From Bacteroidota bacterium (GTDB lineage: Bacteria; Bacteroidota; Bacteroidia; NORP154): 9,812 nt of DNA. Below are positions 7,071 through 9,812 of the stretch, in pieces. The notes beneath the pieces are model-generated. The model did no database searches and was not told the origin of the DNA. It worked only from the letters and a program-made list of their open reading frames with translations. The position numbers were made by a program, and so were the translations under genes. Positions within the stretch are counted from its first letter, which is position 1. The number at the start of each line of letters is the position of its first letter. The DNA is taken from positions 1 to 9,812 of the forward strand of contig NVRZ01000099.1 of NCBI GenBank assembly GCA_002401055.1, given 5' to 3'.

Positions 7071-7265
7071 TTATTTCATCATCATTAATCGCACCTGTTT
7101 TACGTTGGTCTTATCAACCAAACCTGAGTGCGTAAGCGCGCGTTTTCTCTTAGTAGATTTTTTTGTGAGAATATGACTCTTAAAAGCGTGCTTTCTTTTT
7201 ATTTTTCCTGTACCGGTTAACCTGAACCTCTTTTTAGCACTGGATTTAGTCTTCATCTTAGGCAT
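7071..7265 (-). CDS. rpmI: 50S ribosomal protein L35
   Basis: This 64-residue basic protein is L35 of the large subunit, of usual length. It has [22 protein letters not shown] and the family [12 protein letters not shown] element. It follows infC by 16 bp and precedes rplT by 40 bp in the order infC-rpmI-rplT conserved in most bacteria. No leader large enough for an L20-binding structure lies between infC and rpmI, so any autoregulation would have to act elsewhere, for example within the rpmI or infC coding RNA. Confidence 0.97.
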   Translation of the reverse strand: MPKMKTKSSAKKRFRLTGTGKIKRKHAFKSHILTKKSTKRKRALTHSGLVDKTNVKQVRLMMMK

Positions 7266-7275
7266 AAACTCAAAT

Positions 7276-7287
7276 TTTAAATTATTT
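7276..7287 (-). promoter_or_regulatory. AT-rich leader 12-mer before rpmI
   Basis: This is the second copy of AAATAATTTAAA (- strand), again ten bases before the start codon. It overlaps the infC stop codon, so the last infC codons contribute to the element. No purine-rich Shine-Dalgarno block is present in this spacer. Confidence 0.4.
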
Positions 7288-7824
7288 CTTTTTAGGAACT
7301 ACCATCATTATCATTCGCTTTCCTTCCAAAGCAGGCATTTGCTCAACTACACCAACATCTTCTAACTCCTGAGCAAGCCTTAACAATAGTATCTCTCCTT
7401 TTTCTTTATAAATTATTGACCTTCCTTTAAAAAACACAAAAGCTTTAAGTTTTGCTCCATCTTCCAGAAACTTAATGCTGTGTTTTAGTTTAAAATTAAA
7501 GTCATGTTCATCAGTATTTGGACCGAATCTAATCTCCTTCACAATAACCTTCTTCGTGTTGGCTCTTATCTTCTTTTGCTTCTTCTTTTGTTCAAATAAA
7601 AACTTCTTATAGTCTAATATTTTACAAATAGGTGGATCAGTCTTCTCTGAGATAACAACCAAATCCAATTCAGCCGTTCTTGCCATCTCTAGTGCAGCAC
7701 TTGTTGCGTACACTCCTGCTTCCACCTCGTCACCAACCAATCTGATCTCAGATGCACTTATATTCTCATTTGTAACAAATGAAATTTGAGGTGCTCTTGG
7801 CTTATATCTTCTACGTATAGCTAT
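7282..7824 (-). CDS. infC: Translation initiation factor IF-3, non-canonical ATA start
   Basis: IF-3 binds the 30S subunit, prevents premature 50S joining and checks start codon and initiator tRNA. With the ATA start the protein is 180 residues. It begins A-I-R-R-R after the initiator, and the N-domain runs [13 protein letters not shown] (19-31) to [11 protein letters not shown] lysine-rich linker (about 78-93) and the C-domain [17 protein letters not shown] and [10 protein letters not shown] follow. The first standard-type codon in frame is TTG at 7740, which would remove the first 28 residues, including part of the conserved N-domain. No ATG, GTG or TTG lies between the in-frame thrS stop and that TTG. 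ATA at 7824 matches where Flavobacteriia IF-3 starts (M-A-I-R-R). ATA at 7818 and ATT at 7785 are alternatives. E. coli infC uses AUU for autocontrol; the same logic may apply. Confidence 0.93.
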   Translation of the reverse strand: MAIRRRYKPRAPQISFVTNENISASEIRLVGDEVEAGVYATSAALEMARTAELDLVVISEKTDPPICKILDYKKFLFEQKKKQKKIRANTKKVIVKEIRFGPNTDEHDFNFKLKHSIKFLEDGAKLKAFVFFKGRSIIYKEKGEILLLRLAQELEDVGVVEQMPALEGKRMIMMVVPKKK

Positions 7825-7839
7825 TTTGGTCTCTTTTTA
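7822..7839 (-). promoter_or_regulatory. infC translation start region with ATA codon
   Basis: On the - strand the thrS TAA is followed by AAAGAGACCAAA and then ATA. The purine run with GAG about eight bases before ATA is a weak Shine-Dalgarno candidate. IF-3 itself discriminates against non-standard start codons, so a rare codon here would give negative feedback (known for E. coli infC, inferred here). Confidence 0.65.
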
Positions 7840-9765
7840 GTTGATTTCTAGTTCCTTACTGATTAGTTCAGCAAAAGAATCTATTGTATATATTCCTAGA
7901 TCTCCTTCTCCATGCTTTCTTACAGAGATAGTATTTTCGCCTTCTTCCTTCTCACCGACTATGATCATAAACGGGATCTTTTTCTGCTCCGCATCTCTGA
8001 TCTTTCTGCCCGTCTTCTCACTCCTCTCGTCAACGAAGCCGCAAATATCGTAATTATTTAACAACTTTAAACATTTATTTGCATAGTCATTGTATTTGTC
8101 GCTAATCGGGAGAATTGCAATTTGGTCGGGTGTTAACCACAGCGGAAATCGCCCTCCACAATGCTCAATTAAAACCGCAATAAATCGCTCCATTGAACCG
8201 AATGGTGCCCTGTGTATCATCACCGGCCTGTGCATTTCATTATCACTTCCCTTGTACTCTAATTCAAATCGTTCGGGCAAATTATAATCTACTTGAATTG
8301 TTCCCAGTTGCCAACTTCTTCCGATGGCATCTTTAACCATAAAGTCCAGCTTGGGCCCGTAAAAAGCCGCTTCGCCAGTTTCAACTACGGTATTCAAACC
8401 CTTCTCCGCCGCAGCTTCAACAATAGCTGCCTCAGCCTTTTCCCAATTATCATCCCCTCCAATATACTTTTCCTTATTATCTGGGTCCCTGAGTGATATC
8501 TGAGCAGTGTATTCTTTAAAGTTTAGTGCTTTGAAAACGTAGGCGATTAAATCAATGACCTTCAAAAACTCCTCTTTTACTTGATCAGGTCGGCAGAAAA
8601 TATGTGCATCATCAACAGTAAAGCTTCTAACACGAATTAGACCATGTAGCTCACCACTTTGCTCATATCTGTAAACTGTACCGAATTCAGACATGCGAAC
8701 AGGCAAATCTTTATATGATCTGGGCTTGAACTTGTATATTTCACAATGATGAGGACAATTCATGGGCTTTAGCATAAACTCCTCTCCTTCGTTGGGTGTT
8801 TGTATCGGTTGAAAGGAATCTTCACCATACTTTTCATAATGGCCAGAGGTTACATACAAATCTTTATGTCCAATGTGTGGAGTGACGACTTCCTCATAAC
8901 CGCTTTCTCTTTGGGCCTTTCGCAAAAAATTCTCCAGTCGCCCTCTTAGCAAAGTTCCTTTGGGCAGCCACAAAGGCAATCCCATGCCGACTTTATCCGA
9001 GAAAGTGAAAAGCTCCAACTCCTTTCCAAGTTTTCGATGGTCACGTTCCTTTGCCAACTCCAGCATTTCAAGATATTCCGCTAGTTCTTTTTGCTTCGGA
9101 AAGGTAATCCCGTATAATCTGGTTAACTGCTTGTTATTCTCATCTCCCTTCCAATATGCGCCAGCCACCTTCAGAAGCTTCACTGCTTTGATACTTCCCG
9201 TGTTAGGTATATGGGGCCCACGACATAGATCAGTAAAACCACCCTGTGAATAAAAAGTAATCGTACCATCCTCTAAGCCTTCAAGTAACTCTAACTTGTA
9301 TTCATCTCCTTTGCCCTCAAAATATTTGATCGCATCGGACTTAGAAACTTCCTTTCTTGTGTAATCGTTCTTTTCTCTTGCCAACTCCAACATTTTATCT
9401 TCAATTTTCTTGAAGTCATCAGAAGAAAAAGTCTTTTCACCAAAGTCAACATCATAATAAAATCCCTTTTCTATAGCCGGACCAATACCAAATTTGGTAC
9501 CTGGATAAAGCGCCTCAAGCGCTTCCGCCATCAGATGGGCAGATGAATGCCACATAGTCGCCTTACCTTCGTCATCATTCCAGGTAAGCAACTGTAAATT
9601 GCAGTCTTGATTTATCGGCCGGTTTGAATCCCATATTTCTCCATCAATCTTAGCTGCAAGAACATTTCTCGCCAAACCCTCGCTGATGTCTAACGCTACA
9701 TTCGCGGCGGTAACTCCAACTTCATATTCCTTAACTGAACTATCAGGTAGTGTAATTTTTATCAT
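7837..9765 (-). CDS. thrS: Threonyl-tRNA synthetase
   Basis: This 642-residue class II synthetase charges tRNA-Thr with threonine and edits mischarged serine. Domains in order: TGS (about 1-61); N2 editing domain with H-S-S-A-H (73-77) and C-R-G-P-H (181-185), the four editing-site residues; catalytic core (about 245-540); anticodon-binding domain (about 545-640) with P-I-S-D-K-Y. The core has motif 2-type [12 protein letters not shown] (357-368) and [10 protein letters not shown]. The catalytic zinc ligands are Cys337, His388 and His518. Motif 3 is [10 protein letters not shown]. All active-site and editing residues are intact and length is normal. It is the first gene of thrS-infC-rpmI-rplT. 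Only 47 bp of its leader is in the window; AAGG lies close to the ATG. No E. coli-like operator stem-loops can be judged. Confidence 0.98.
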   Translation of the reverse strand: MIKITLPDSSVKEYEVGVTAANVALDISEGLARNVLAAKIDGEIWDSNRPINQDCNLQLLTWNDDEGKATMWHSSAHLMAEALEALYPGTKFGIGPAIEKGFYYDVDFGEKTFSSDDFKKIEDKMLELAREKNDYTRKEVSKSDAIKYFEGKGDEYKLELLEGLEDGTITFYSQGGFTDLCRGPHIPNTGSIKAVKLLKVAGAYWKGDENNKQLTRLYGITFPKQKELAEYLEMLELAKERDHRKLGKELELFTFSDKVGMGLPLWLPKGTLLRGRLENFLRKAQRESGYEEVVTPHIGHKDLYVTSGHYEKYGEDSFQPIQTPNEGEEFMLKPMNCPHHCEIYKFKPRSYKDLPVRMSEFGTVYRYEQSGELHGLIRVRSFTVDDAHIFCRPDQVKEEFLKVIDLIAYVFKALNFKEYTAQISLRDPDNKEKYIGGDDNWEKAEAAIVEAAAEKGLNTVVETGEAAFYGPKLDFMVKDAIGRSWQLGTIQVDYNLPERFELEYKGSDNEMHRPVMIHRAPFGSMERFIAVLIEHCGGRFPLWLTPDQIAILPISDKYNDYANKCLKLLNNYDICGFVDERSEKTGRKIRDAEQKKIPFMIIVGEKEEGENTISVRKHGEGDLGIYTIDSFAELISKELEIN

Positions 9766-9812
9766 GCCTTATTATCTGTACAACCTAAACGGTAAAATTT
9801 AAAAGAAAACAA

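Noticed and set aside
8960..9253. Plus-strand open frame of 97 codons inside thrS
   Set aside because: It lies wholly antisense to a well-conserved thrS core and resembles no family.
9766..9812. Possible thrS promoter (TTG and a TTTTACC block on the minus strand)
   Set aside because: Neither box matches the Bacteroidota -33/-7 consensus well, and the region is cut by the window edge.

Overview
This window looks like core chromosome of a member of the Bacteroidota, probably Flavobacteriales or a close relative. Four things point there. The left edge has a gliding-motility/type IX secretion (T9SS) type B C-terminal domain beside a PorP/SprF-family protein. IF-3 begins with the lineage-style A-I-R-R-R. 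Shine-Dalgarno sequences are nearly absent, with AT-rich leaders instead. Base composition is moderately AT-rich. I cannot place it to genus. There is no rRNA, tRNA, CRISPR array, insertion sequence or phage gene.

Left part (1-2728, + strand): the 3' portion of a large secreted repeat protein (seven 51-residue repeats plus a piece of an eighth, an Ig/PKD-like segment, and a type B T9SS sorting domain). It overlaps by ATGA with a PorP/SprF-like outer-membrane protein, forming a likely substrate/partner pair.

Middle (2784-5920): a small acylphosphatase gene on the - strand diverges from bcp (PrxQ-type thiol peroxidase), which is followed by recA and a TPR lipoprotein gene, all on +. The 227-bp divergent spacer carries several ACGAAT hexamers and a long imperfect inverted repeat.

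Right part (5945-9765, - strand): the conserved translation operon thrS-infC-rpmI-rplT, closed by a strong intrinsic terminator, then a DUF218/YdcF-like lipoprotein gene. infC has no ATG, GTG or TTG start that would give a complete protein. The best start is ATA, 12 nt after the thrS stop. The rplT terminator overlaps the longest reading of the DUF218 gene and argues for a start 27 nt further in.

I found no undescribed multi-gene system. The points most worth a second look are the ATA start of infC, the ACGAAT inverted repeat, the identical 12-mer at the same distance before rpmI and rplT, and the repeat-protein/SprF pair.
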